Below are positions 1 to 6,191 of a stretch of 11,601 nt of DNA, one piece after another (within the stretch, counting starts at the first letter, position 1; each line of letters begins with the position of its first letter). The stretch covers positions 1-11,601 of the forward strand of contig JAGBXG010000096.1 of the NCBI GenBank assembly GCA_017629415.1, given 5' to 3'. Under the pieces are notes generated by a model that worked only from the letters and a program-made list of their open reading frames with translations, was not told the DNA's origin and did no database searches. The DNA is from Pseudomonadota bacterium (GTDB taxonomy: Bacteria; Myxococcota; Bradymonadia; UBA4248). The position numbers were made by a program, and so were the translations under genes.

Positions 1-26
1 GCGTATGCCGCCAAAGGCGGCATAGC
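1..26. repeat. Bulged palindrome 1 (TAT/ATA-core hairpin family)
   Basis: The stem pairs GC plus TATGCCGCC (4-12) with GGCGGCATA (16-24) plus GC around an AAA loop. One unpaired G at position 3 sits just before TAT. This is the same architecture as the hairpins near 3816, 7383, 7411, 8953 and 8987. It begins at the first base of the window, so the outer stem and any partner may extend upstream. The function is unknown. It could be a REP-like repeat, or part of a terminator for an upstream gene, although no T-tract follows. Confidence 0.6.
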
Positions 27-31
27 AAGCG

Positions 32-60
32 CTCGCTATATATCACAATTGATATACGAG
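32..60. repeat. AT-rich bulged palindrome next to palindrome 1
   Basis: An outer CTCG/CGAG stem (32-35 with 57-60) encloses TATATCA (39-45), a CAAT loop and TGATATA (50-56). Three unpaired bases lie on the left side. It has the CTAT...ATACG border of the bulged hairpin family but an AT-rich interior, and it sits beside palindrome 1 as the other family members sit in pairs. It contains the first of the two adhE-upstream dyads, so it could equally be a protein-binding site. Confidence 0.4.
39..56. promoter_or_regulatory. Candidate operator dyad A (TATATCA-N4-TGATATA)
   Basis: This is a perfect 7-bp inverted repeat around a CAAT spacer. Nearly the same dyad recurs at 193-210. Two copies of one dyad in the control region of a single gene suggest binding of a dimeric regulator, possibly with looping. 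The regulator is not identifiable from the window. The site also lies inside a larger hairpin, which offers another explanation. Confidence 0.35.
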
Positions 61-192
61 GTATATCGATGAAGTAAATTCCTGGCAAGGCTATCCAAAT
101 GGAGGTGGTGAGGCGGAAAATTTAGGTTTTTGATGGATTTTCTTTGGCTTTAAAGGGAATTTATCCCAATAAAACAAGTGATAAGAGTGGGG

Positions 193-210
193 TATATCAG
201 AAATGATATG
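193..210. promoter_or_regulatory. Candidate operator dyad B (TATATCA-N4-TGATAT)
   Basis: ATATCA (194-199), spacer GAAA and TGATAT (204-209) repeat dyad A with only the spacer and the outermost base changed. It lies about 115 bp upstream of the adhE start and overlaps or flanks the possible TATTAT -10 at 213-218. That position would suit repression. The function is inferred from symmetry and duplication alone. Confidence 0.4.
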
Positions 211-250
211 TGTATTATATGGATATTATCATTCACCTTATGAATAAAGA

Positions 251-260
251 TTGTTAAACA
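251..260. promoter_or_regulatory. TTGTTAAACA palindrome, possible partial Rex-like site
   Basis: TGTT-A-AACA is a small perfect palindrome that begins with TTGTTAA, one half of the known Rex operator pattern (TTGTTAA-N4-TTAACAA). Rex is an NADH/NAD+ sensor that often represses adhE in Gram-positive anaerobes, so the place is apt. The second half-site is absent at the required spacing, so the match is weak. Confidence 0.2.
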
Positions 261-324
261 GAATGCGGCTCAGGCAAAGGGGGGATTTGAGTCACAGCAC
301 AAACAAGTTTTACAGGAGATACGC

Positions 325-2955
325 ATGAACTACGAAATCGTGGATGGTGTTGAAAAACTTACGATGGCCATCGGCCGCGTCAGAGAAGCACAGCAAATCT
401 TTGCGACTTATACCCAGGAACAAGTCGATAAAATCTTTTTGGCTGCCGCTACAGCCGCTAATCAGGCCCGTATTCCGCTCGCGCAGCATGCCGTTGAAGA
501 AACTGGCATGGGCATCGTCGAAGATAAAGTCATTAAAAATCATTTCGCTTCTGAATACATTTATAATGCATACAGAAATGCCAAAACATGCGGTGTCATT
601 GAAGAAGATAAGGCCTACGGAATTCAGAAAATCGCTGAGCCCATCGGCATTATTGGTGCCGTCATTCCGACGACAAATCCGACATCCACAGCCATTTTCA
701 AGACCTTGCTCGCGCTGAAAACGCGCAATGGTATCGTTATCAGCCCGCACCCCAGAGCTAAAAAATGTACGATTGAAGCCGCCAGAATCGTGCTTGAAGC
801 AGCCGTCAAAGCCGGTGCCCCAGAAGGCATCATTGCCTGGATCGACGTGCCGTCCCTTGAAATGACAAATCTCGTCATGAAAGAATCCGATATCATCCTC
901 GCGACTGGCGGTCCCGGCATGGTCAAAGCCGCTTATTCGAGCGGAAAACCGGCCCTCGGCGTCGGCGCCGGCAATACTCCGGCAATTATTGACGAAACCG
1001 CTGATATCATCTTGGCCGTCAATTCCATTATTCACTCCAAAACATTTGATAACGGCATGATTTGCGCCTCCGAGCAGTCTGTCATCGTCCATAAAAATGT
1101 TTATGAACAGGTCAAAAATGAATTTGCCAAACGCGGTTGCTATTTCCTGAAATCGGATGAAACAGAAAAAGTCCGAAAGACCATCATCATTAACGGCGCC
1201 CTGAATGCTCGTATCGTCGGACAAAAAGCCGCTAAAATCGCCGCCCTTGCCAATGTCGAAGTCCCGGAAGGCACCAAAATCCTCATCGGTGAAGTCGAAA
1301 GCGTCGATTTGTCCGAAGAATTTGCACACGAAAAACTGTCGCCAGTCCTCGCCATGTACAAAGCCGAAGACATTGATGAGGCCTTCGCAAAAGCCGAACA
1401 CCTCATCGCAGATGGCGGCTATGGCCACACGTCATCCATTTATCTCGATGCCGTTTCGCAGAGAGATAAAATCGCAAGTTTCTCGGCCAGAATGAAAACT
1501 TGCCGTATCCTGGTCAATACGCCGTCTTCACACGGCGGTATCGGTGATTTATACAATTTCAAGCTTGCGCCGTCGCTCACTCTGGGCTGTGGTTCCTGGG
1601 GCGGAAACAGCGTCTCCGAAAACGTGGGTGTCAAACATCTCATCAATATCAAAACCGTCGCCGAAAGGAGAGAAAACATGCTCTGGTTCCGTGCTCCGGA
1701 AAAAATCTATATTAAAAAAGGATGCCTCCCTGTTGCCCTCAGCGAACTGCGCGATGTCATGGGCAAGAAAAAAGCTTTCATCGTGACCGACAGCTTCCTG
1801 TACAAAAACGGTTATACTCAGGCGATTACCGACAAACTGAACGAACTCAATATTCAACATACGACTTTCTTTGATGTCGAACCCGATCCCACGCTGGCAA
1901 GTGCCAAGGCCGGTGCAGCCCAGATGGCCCTTTTCCAGCCCGATGTCATCATCGCGCTCGGTGGCGGTTCGGCCATGGATGCGGCAAAAATCATGTGGAT
2001 GCTCTACGAACATCCCGAAGCCGATTTCATGGATATGGCCATGCGTTTCAGCGATATCCGCAAACGTATTTATACCTTCCCCAAAATGGGTGAAAAAGCT
2101 TATTTCATTGCCATTCCGACTTCTGCCGGTACAGGTTCCGAAGTCACGCCGTTCGCCGTCATCACCGACGAAACGACCGGCGTCAAATATCCGCTGGCCG
2201 ACTATGAGCTCCTGCCCAATATGGCCATTATCGACACCGATTTCCACATGTCCGCGCCTCGCGGGTTGACGGCCGCCTCCGGTATCGATGCCGTCACCCA
2301 TGCCGTCGAAGCTTACGCCTCGATGCTTGCCACGGACTACACCGACGGGCTCGCGCTTCGCGCCCTCAAAATCATCTTCGAATACCTCCCGCGCGCTTAC
2401 GAAAACGGTCAAACCGATGTCGTTGCTCGCGAAAAAATGGCCAACGCCGCCACCATCGCGGGTATGGCCTTCGCCAACGCCTTCCTCGGCATTTGCCATT
2501 CGATGGCGCACAAACTCGGCGCGTTCCATCATATCGCACACGGCGTCGCCAACGCCCTCATGATTTCCGAAGTCATTCGCTTTAACGCCTCCGATGTCCC
2601 CACCAAAATGGGCACATTCTCGCAGTATGACCATCCGCATACGCGCGCCAGATACGCCGAAATCGCCGATTACCTCGGCTTGGGCGGCAAAACGGAACAG
2701 GAAAAACTCGACAATCTCATCAAAGCTATCGAAGAACTCAAAGTCAAAGTGGGTATCAAGCCGACCATCCGCGACTACGTGCCCAACGAAGAAGATTTCC
2801 TCAACAGACTTGACGAAATGTGTGTCATGGCCTTTGACGACCAATGCACAGGCGCAAATCCGCGTTATCCACTCATCAGCGAAATCAAACAAATGTTCCT
2901 CAATGCCTACTATGGCAAAACATTTGTAGAAGTTGAAACACCCAACGCACAATAA
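325..2955 (+). CDS. adhE: Bifunctional acetaldehyde-CoA/alcohol dehydrogenase AdhE
   Basis: The enzyme reduces acetyl-CoA to acetaldehyde and then to ethanol, using two NADH. It is cytoplasmic and in characterised relatives assembles into spirosome filaments. The 876 aa match the usual family length. The N-terminal CoA-acylating aldehyde dehydrogenase domain (about 1-440) has its catalytic cysteine at C247 in the motif GMICASEQS. A linker follows, then the iron-dependent alcohol dehydrogenase domain (about 455-870) with the glycine-rich NAD-binding GGGSAMDAAK (546-555). The iron ligands by family alignment are D655, H659, H725 and H739, all present. An AGGAG lies just upstream of the ATG. The gene strongly prefers C-ending codons, which suggests high expression and produces the long open frames on the opposite strand. 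The adjacent kinase-like gene may be co-transcribed. The intergenic dyads upstream are probable control sites. Confidence 0.97.
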   Translation: MNYEIVDGVEKLTMAIGRVREAQQIFATYTQEQVDKIFLAAATAANQARIPLAQHAVEETGMGIVEDKVIKNHFASEYIYNAYRNAKTCGVIEEDKAYGIQKIAEPIGIIGAVIPTTNPTSTAIFKTLLALKTRNGIVISPHPRAKKCTIEAARIVLEAAVKAGAPEGIIAWIDVPSLEMTNLVMKESDIILATGGPGMVKAAYSSGKPALGVGAGNTPAIIDETADIILAVNSIIHSKTFDNGMICASEQSVIVHKNVYEQVKNEFAKRGCYFLKSDETEKVRKTIIINGALNARIVGQKAAKIAALANVEVPEGTKILIGEVESVDLSEEFAHEKLSPVLAMYKAEDIDEAFAKAEHLIADGGYGHTSSIYLDAVSQRDKIASFSARMKTCRILVNTPSSHGGIGDLYNFKLAPSLTLGCGSWGGNSVSENVGVKHLINIKTVAERRENMLWFRAPEKIYIKKGCLPVALSELRDVMGKKKAFIVTDSFLYKNGYTQAITDKLNELNIQHTTFFDVEPDPTLASAKAGAAQMALFQPDVIIALGGGSAMDAAKIMWMLYEHPEADFMDMAMRFSDIRKRIYTFPKMGEKAYFIAIPTSAGTGSEVTPFAVITDETTGVKYPLADYELLPNMAIIDTDFHMSAPRGLTAASGIDAVTHAVEAYASMLATDYTDGLALRALKIIFEYLPRAYENGQTDVVAREKMANAATIAGMAFANAFLGICHSMAHKLGAFHHIAHGVANALMISEVIRFNASDVPTKMGTFSQYDHPHTRARYAEIADYLGLGGKTEQEKLDNLIKAIEELKVKVGIKPTIRDYVPNEEDFLNRLDEMCVMAFDDQCTGANPRYPLISEIKQMFLNAYYGKTFVEVETPNAQ

Positions 2956-3004
2956 TACAAACCGTACTGAGTACGATAACAACCTATCTATAAGGAGAAT
3001 CAAT

Positions 3005-3754
3005 ATGGTAGCATTAGATAGAATGATTGCTGTTCGCAATCGGAAAACTGTATATCGGGACGGAGATAAATGTATTAAAGTCTTTGACGAAACCTTTTCA
3101 AAAGCCGACATCTTGAACGAAGCCCTCAATCAGGCTCGCGTGGAAAATATTGGCTTGAATGTTCCCAAAATCCTCGAAGTCGCCACCATCGACGGAAAAT
3201 GGGCGATTATTTCTGAATATATTCCCGGAAAAACATTAGAAGAACTTTTCAAACAAGAACCCGATAATAAACAGGCGCTTTTCGAACAGTTCGTTGATAT
3301 ACAAATGCAGATTCTTTCTAAGAAATGCCCGCTTCTCAACGTGCTTAAAGAAAAAATGAATCGTAAAATCAGCCAGGCAGATATCGATGCCACCACGCGT
3401 TACGAGCTTCATACGCGCCTCAATGGTATGCCGAAAGCCGAACAAGTCTGTCACGGCGATTTCGACCCTTCTAATATTATTATATCCGACAACGGTCCTT
3501 ATATTATTGACTGGTCACACGTCACACAAGGCAATCCTGAAGCCGATGCCGCCAGAACTTACCTCCGTTTCTGGCTTTCCGGCAACATTCAAGGCGCCGA
3601 AAAATATCTCGATACATTCTGCGCAAAATCCTCTTTCGAAAAGAAAATGATACAACGTTGGATGCCTATCGTCGCGACATCACAATCCGTGAAAAGCAAT
3701 CCAACTGAGCGCGAATTCCTGCTTTCCTGGGCAAACGTCGTCGAATATCAATAA
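3005..3754 (+). CDS. Aminoglycoside/choline kinase-fold phosphotransferase family protein
   Basis: The protein has 249 aa from the ATG at 3005, which has an ideal AAGGAG (2992-2997) 7 nt upstream. A longer frame from 2933 would overlap the end of adhE and lacks such a site. It shows the kinase-fold signature HGDFDPSN (H150, G151, D152, N157), where D152 is the likely catalytic base and N157 a metal ligand. IDW follows (D169, the DFG-equivalent aspartate). An ATP-contacting lysine may be K25 in CIKVFDE, and AIISEYIPG (67-75) resembles the hinge. The family phosphorylates small molecules such as aminoglycosides, choline or sugars, and some members act on proteins. No specific substrate can be read here. 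It lies 49 bp after adhE with no terminator between, so an adhE operon is likely. It probably has a housekeeping or fermentation-linked role rather than a resistance role. Confidence 0.85.
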   Translation: MVALDRMIAVRNRKTVYRDGDKCIKVFDETFSKADILNEALNQARVENIGLNVPKILEVATIDGKWAIISEYIPGKTLEELFKQEPDNKQALFEQFVDIQMQILSKKCPLLNVLKEKMNRKISQADIDATTRYELHTRLNGMPKAEQVCHGDFDPSNIIISDNGPYIIDWSHVTQGNPEADAARTYLRFWLSGNIQGAEKYLDTFCAKSSFEKKMIQRWMPIVATSQSVKSNPTEREFLLSWANVVEYQ

Positions 3755-3787
3755 GATATTAGAAATGAATCGATAAGAATAGTTTGG

Positions 3788-3815
3788 GGTCATGACGGTT
3801 TCACACGTCATGACC
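3788..3815. repeat. Perfect 10-bp inverted repeat after the kinase-like gene
   Basis: GGTCATGACG (3788-3797) pairs perfectly with CGTCATGACC (3806-3815) across an 8-nt loop. Each arm itself contains the palindrome GTCATGAC. It lies 33 bp beyond the stop of the kinase-like gene and directly abuts the next hairpin, without a spacer. No T-run follows, so it is not a canonical intrinsic terminator. A transcript-end structure or a protein-binding site are both possible. Confidence 0.6.
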
Positions 3816-3844
3816 GGCGGCCTATGGCAGGCCATACGGCCGCC
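3816..3844. repeat. Bulged palindrome 2 (TAT/ATA-core hairpin family)
   Basis: GGCGGCC (3816-3822) pairs with GGCCGCC (3838-3844). Inside, TATGGC (3823-3828) pairs with GCCATA (3831-3836). A single unpaired C at 3837 follows ATA. This is a 13-bp stem with one bulge at the position that recurs in the family. It abuts palindrome 3 in the same orientation. Confidence 0.7.
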
Positions 3845-3879
3845 GCTGTGTCTATTGCCTGACGGCAATACGCCACAGC
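3845..3879. repeat. Bulged palindrome 3 (variant of the hairpin family)
   Basis: The outer stem is GCTGTG (3845-3850) with CACAGC (3874-3879). The inner stem is TATTGCC (3853-3859) with GGCAATA (3864-3870) around a TGAC loop. Between the stems are TC on the left and CGC on the right, an internal loop in place of the single bulged C. The right border ATACG matches the other members. The structure may help end the adhE-kinase transcript, though only a weak pyrimidine stretch follows. Confidence 0.6.
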
Positions 3880-3898
3880 TTTATCTTCTGCGAACCCC

Positions 3899-3928
3899 TT
3901 GTTTCAACATATCACGAGGTTTTATATA
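3899..3928 (+). promoter_or_regulatory. Candidate sigma-70-type promoter for the ferredoxin/hydrogenase block
   Basis: TTGTTT (3899-3904) and TATATA (3923-3928) are separated by 18 bases and lie about 40 bp upstream of the first small ferredoxin gene, directly after the hairpin cluster. Position and spacing fit a promoter starting the signalling block, but both hexamers are imperfect and the region is AT-rich. Confidence 0.3.
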
Positions 3929-3967
3929 TCATTCAGCTCAATCGTTTCATATGATAGGAGAAATATC

Positions 3968-4210
3968 ATGAAAAAAGTCACTGTCTGCATCGGATCTTCT
4001 TGTCATTTAAAAGGTTCACGTCAGGTTGTCGAACAGCTCCAGTATTTCATTGCTCAGCATAAATTAGATGATAAAGTAGAATTAAACGGCACGTTTTGTA
4101 TGGGACAATGTCAAAAAGGCGTATGCGTCAAAGTCGATAATGATTTCCATTCTGTGACCCCCGAAACGGTCAAAGAATTCTTTGAAAAAGATATCCTTGC
4201 CAAAATATAA
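3968..4210 (+). CDS. Small thioredoxin-like [2Fe-2S] ferredoxin 1
   Basis: This 80-aa protein resembles the thioredoxin-fold [2Fe-2S] domain found in NuoE/HoxE-type subunits and in stand-alone ferredoxins. Cluster ligands are expected to be C7, C12 (CIGSSCHLKG), C44 and C48 (CMGQC). An additional C53 lies close by. The start at 3968 is chosen because AGGAG (3956-3960) precedes it by 7 nt; upstream in-frame residues from 3899 have no ribosome-binding site. It is followed after 8 bp by a paralogue and then by a hydrogenase-like sensor, so it probably carries electrons to or from that protein or the downstream hydrogenase. No membrane segment or signal peptide is visible. Confidence 0.88.
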   Translation: MKKVTVCIGSSCHLKGSRQVVEQLQYFIAQHKLDDKVELNGTFCMGQCQKGVCVKVDNDFHSVTPETVKEFFEKDILAKI

Positions 4211-4218
4211 ATATCATT

Positions 4219-4473
4219 ATGCTGGATGTTAAAATTTGTGTTGGAAGTTCCTGCCATCTCAAAGGATCGCAGGCAATTGTACAAAAATTTCAGGATGCCA
4301 TGACAGAACATCATCTCGAAAATAAGCTCACGCTTTCGGGAAGTTTCTGTACCGGAAACTGTAACCGCATCGGTGTGACTATTGTCGTGGATGATAAAAC
4401 ATATACGGGTATCATTCCTGAAACACTTCATGAATTCTTTAAATCGAATGTTCTCAGCAAGGTTGCGCATTAA
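4219..4473 (+). CDS. Small thioredoxin-like [2Fe-2S] ferredoxin 2
   Basis: This 84-aa paralogue of the preceding gene has the same cysteine spacing: C7, C12 in CVGSSCHLKG and C44, C48 in CTGNC. The fifth cysteine of its neighbour is absent. SSCHLKGS is identical in both copies, while the middle and C-terminus have diverged, so the duplication is not recent. No clear Shine-Dalgarno precedes the ATG, which lies 8 nt after the previous stop; translation is probably coupled to the first copy. The two proteins could form a heterodimer or serve different partners, which is inference. Confidence 0.87.
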   Translation: MLDVKICVGSSCHLKGSQAIVQKFQDAMTEHHLENKLTLSGSFCTGNCNRIGVTIVVDDKTYTGIIPETLHEFFKSNVLSKVAH

Positions 4474-4517
4474 ATTTCAGACTTGCTGAATGACATTTTC
4501 TTCAAGGGGGAAGCCAA

Positions 4518-6191
4518 ATGACGGATTGTCTGGCACTCAAAAAGTCAAACTGTAAAAACTGTCACAAATGCATTCGGCATTGTCCGGTCAAATCCATTCG
4601 ATTTTCGGGGGATCAGGCACATATCGTCTCGGATGAATGCATTCTTTGCGGGCAATGTTTCGTCGTTTGTCCGCAAAATGCCAAACAAGTGGTCGATGAA
4701 ACCGAAAAAGTCAAAGTGCTGCTCAATTGCGGTTCACCGGTTATCGCCAGTCTTGCACCTTCATTTATTGCCAATTATGAAGGAGTCGGCATCGAATCCA
4801 TGCGCGAAGCACTCAAAAAACTCGGGTTTTATGATGTCGAAGAAACGGCGATTGGCGCAACGATTGTCAAAAATGAATACGAAAGACTCCTGCGTGAAGA
4901 ACATCGTGACATTTTGATTTCATCATGCTGTCATTCGGTCAATCTATTAATACAAAAATATTTCAAATCCCTTTTGCCCTATTTGGCAGATGTTGTTTCG
5001 CCGATGCAAGCGCATTGCCGGGATATCCGCAGACGATATCCGGATGCCAAAACAGTCTTCATCGGACCTTGTATTGCCAAAAAAGACGAGGCTGATCATT
5101 ATGCCGGCATTGTCGATGCTGTTCTGACCTTTGATGAACTCACGGCATGGCTTAAATCCCGAAATATCCTTCTCTCCAAGACGATGGATTCGACCGAAGA
5201 AAGCCGGGCGCGCTTTTTTCCGACCACCGGCGGTCTGCTCAAAACGATGTCTTTGGATATGCCGGATTACACCTATTTGGCCATTGACGGCGTCGAACAA
5301 TGTATCGAGGCTTTGCGCGATATTGAACGCGGCGGTCTCAGAAATTGTTTTATCGAAATGTCGGCATGCAAAGGCAGCTGTATCGGCGGCCCTGTTATGG
5401 ATAAAGAACATCGTTCGCCTATCCGGGACTATAGGATGATTGAAAAATATGCCGGAAAGAAGGATTTCAAAGTTGTACAGCCCGATTTGCCGATGATCAA
5501 AAAGGGATTTACAACGATTCAGCACGACAAACCCGAGCCAACGCAAGCTGAAATCACGGCAATTCTGCACCAAATGAATAAATTTACGCCAAAGGATGAG
5601 CTCAATTGCGGTTCTTGCGGTTACAATACATGCCGTGAAAAAGCGATTGCAGTTTTCCAGGGCAAAGCAGAAATCACCATGTGTCTGCCTTTTTTAAAAG
5701 AACAGGCAGTTCGATTTTCGGATACGATATTTAAAAATACGCCGAATGGATTGATTGTCGTCAATGATAAGCTCGAAGTCCAGCAGATTAATCCCGCAGC
5801 CCAAGTGATTCTCAATATTCGCAAGCCTTCGGATGTTTTGGGCGCCCCGGTTGTCCGCATCCTCGATACGGCGGATTTCCTCACGGTTTTGGACAGTTAT
5901 CGGGGCATTTATAACCAAAAGAAATTCTTGGCTGAATATCAGCGGTATGTCGAGCAGACGATTGTATATGACAAAGACTGTCATTTGCTCATCTGTATTA
6001 TGCGCGATGTGACTTCAGAACAAAAAGCCTGCGACGATAGAGAAGAAATGAGCCGGCATACGATTGAAGTTGCCGACAAAGTTGTCGATAAACAGATGAG
6101 AGTGGTACAGGAAATTGCATCATTGCTTGGAGAGACTGTGGCTGAAACCAAAATTGCCCTTTCTAAGCTTAAGGAGTCCATCAAGTCATGA
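4518..6191 (+). CDS. PAS-containing [FeFe] hydrogenase-like sensor (group C/HydS type)
   Basis: This 557-aa protein starts at an ATG with AAGGGGG (4504-4510) 7 nt upstream. Domains in order: two [4Fe-4S] ferredoxin motifs (C12/C15/C18/C22 and C41/C44/C47/C51); an [FeFe] hydrogenase H-cluster domain (about 65-320); a cysteine-rich Fe-S domain (C364, C367, C372, C389); a PAS domain (about 400-500); and a helical, charged C-terminal tail with no kinase or DNA-binding domain. H-cluster ligands by family alignment are C138 (L1), C185 (FIGPCIAKKDE, L2), C284 and C288 (MSACKGSCIGG, L3), all kept. L1 reads SSCCHS rather than the canonical TSCCP, and the downstream methionine-rich turn is also altered. 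PAS hydrogenases of this kind are thought to sense H2 or redox state rather than make H2 in bulk. Its stop overlaps the start of a SpoIIE-type phosphatase, the probable output partner. It could retain low catalytic activity. Confidence 0.9.
   Translation: MTDCLALKKSNCKNCHKCIRHCPVKSIRFSGDQAHIVSDECILCGQCFVVCPQNAKQVVDETEKVKVLLNCGSPVIASLAPSFIANYEGVGIESMREALKKLGFYDVEETAIGATIVKNEYERLLREEHRDILISSCCHSVNLLIQKYFKSLLPYLADVVSPMQAHCRDIRRRYPDAKTVFIGPCIAKKDEADHYAGIVDAVLTFDELTAWLKSRNILLSKTMDSTEESRARFFPTTGGLLKTMSLDMPDYTYLAIDGVEQCIEALRDIERGGLRNCFIEMSACKGSCIGGPVMDKEHRSPIRDYRMIEKYAGKKDFKVVQPDLPMIKKGFTTIQHDKPEPTQAEITAILHQMNKFTPKDELNCGSCGYNTCREKAIAVFQGKAEITMCLPFLKEQAVRFSDTIFKNTPNGLIVVNDKLEVQQINPAAQVILNIRKPSDVLGAPVVRILDTADFLTVLDSYRGIYNQKKFLAEYQRYVEQTIVYDKDCHLLICIMRDVTSEQKACDDREEMSRHTIEVADKVVDKQMRVVQEIASLLGETVAETKIALSKLKESIKS

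Larger units (their letters stand above)
27..324. other. Gene-free region upstream of adhE
   Basis: There is no convincing coding region in about 300 bases; the longest plausible start (ATG at 132) closes after six codons. The stretch holds an AT-rich hairpin (32-60), two related dyads (39-56 and 193-210), an inverted repeat GATATAC/GTATATC (52-68) and a short TTGTTAAACA palindrome (251-260). It most likely carries the promoter and operators of adhE. I could not place a -35/-10 pair with confidence: TATTAT at 213-218 is a possible -10 but lacks a recognisable -35. A purine-rich AGGAG lies just ahead of the adhE start. Confidence 0.5.

Noticed and set aside
310..1428. Long minus-strand open frame (372 aa) opposite the first half of adhE
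   Set aside because: It is a shadow of adhE's strong codon bias. Its product is low-complexity (rich in F, D and G) with no recognisable domain, and adhE on the plus strand is unambiguous.
2933..3004. Longer N-terminus for the kinase-like protein
   Set aside because: It would overlap the adhE end and lacks a ribosome-binding site, whereas ATG 3005 has an ideal one.
1549..3129. Long minus-strand open frame (526 aa) opposite the second half of adhE and the start of the kinase-like gene
   Set aside because: Same shadow effect; the translation is compositionally odd and spans two real plus-strand genes.
3899..3967. Longer N-terminus for the first small ferredoxin
   Set aside because: The extension lies in promoter-like AT-rich sequence. 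The thioredoxin-like fold begins at the ATG at 3968, which has AGGAG 7 nt upstream.
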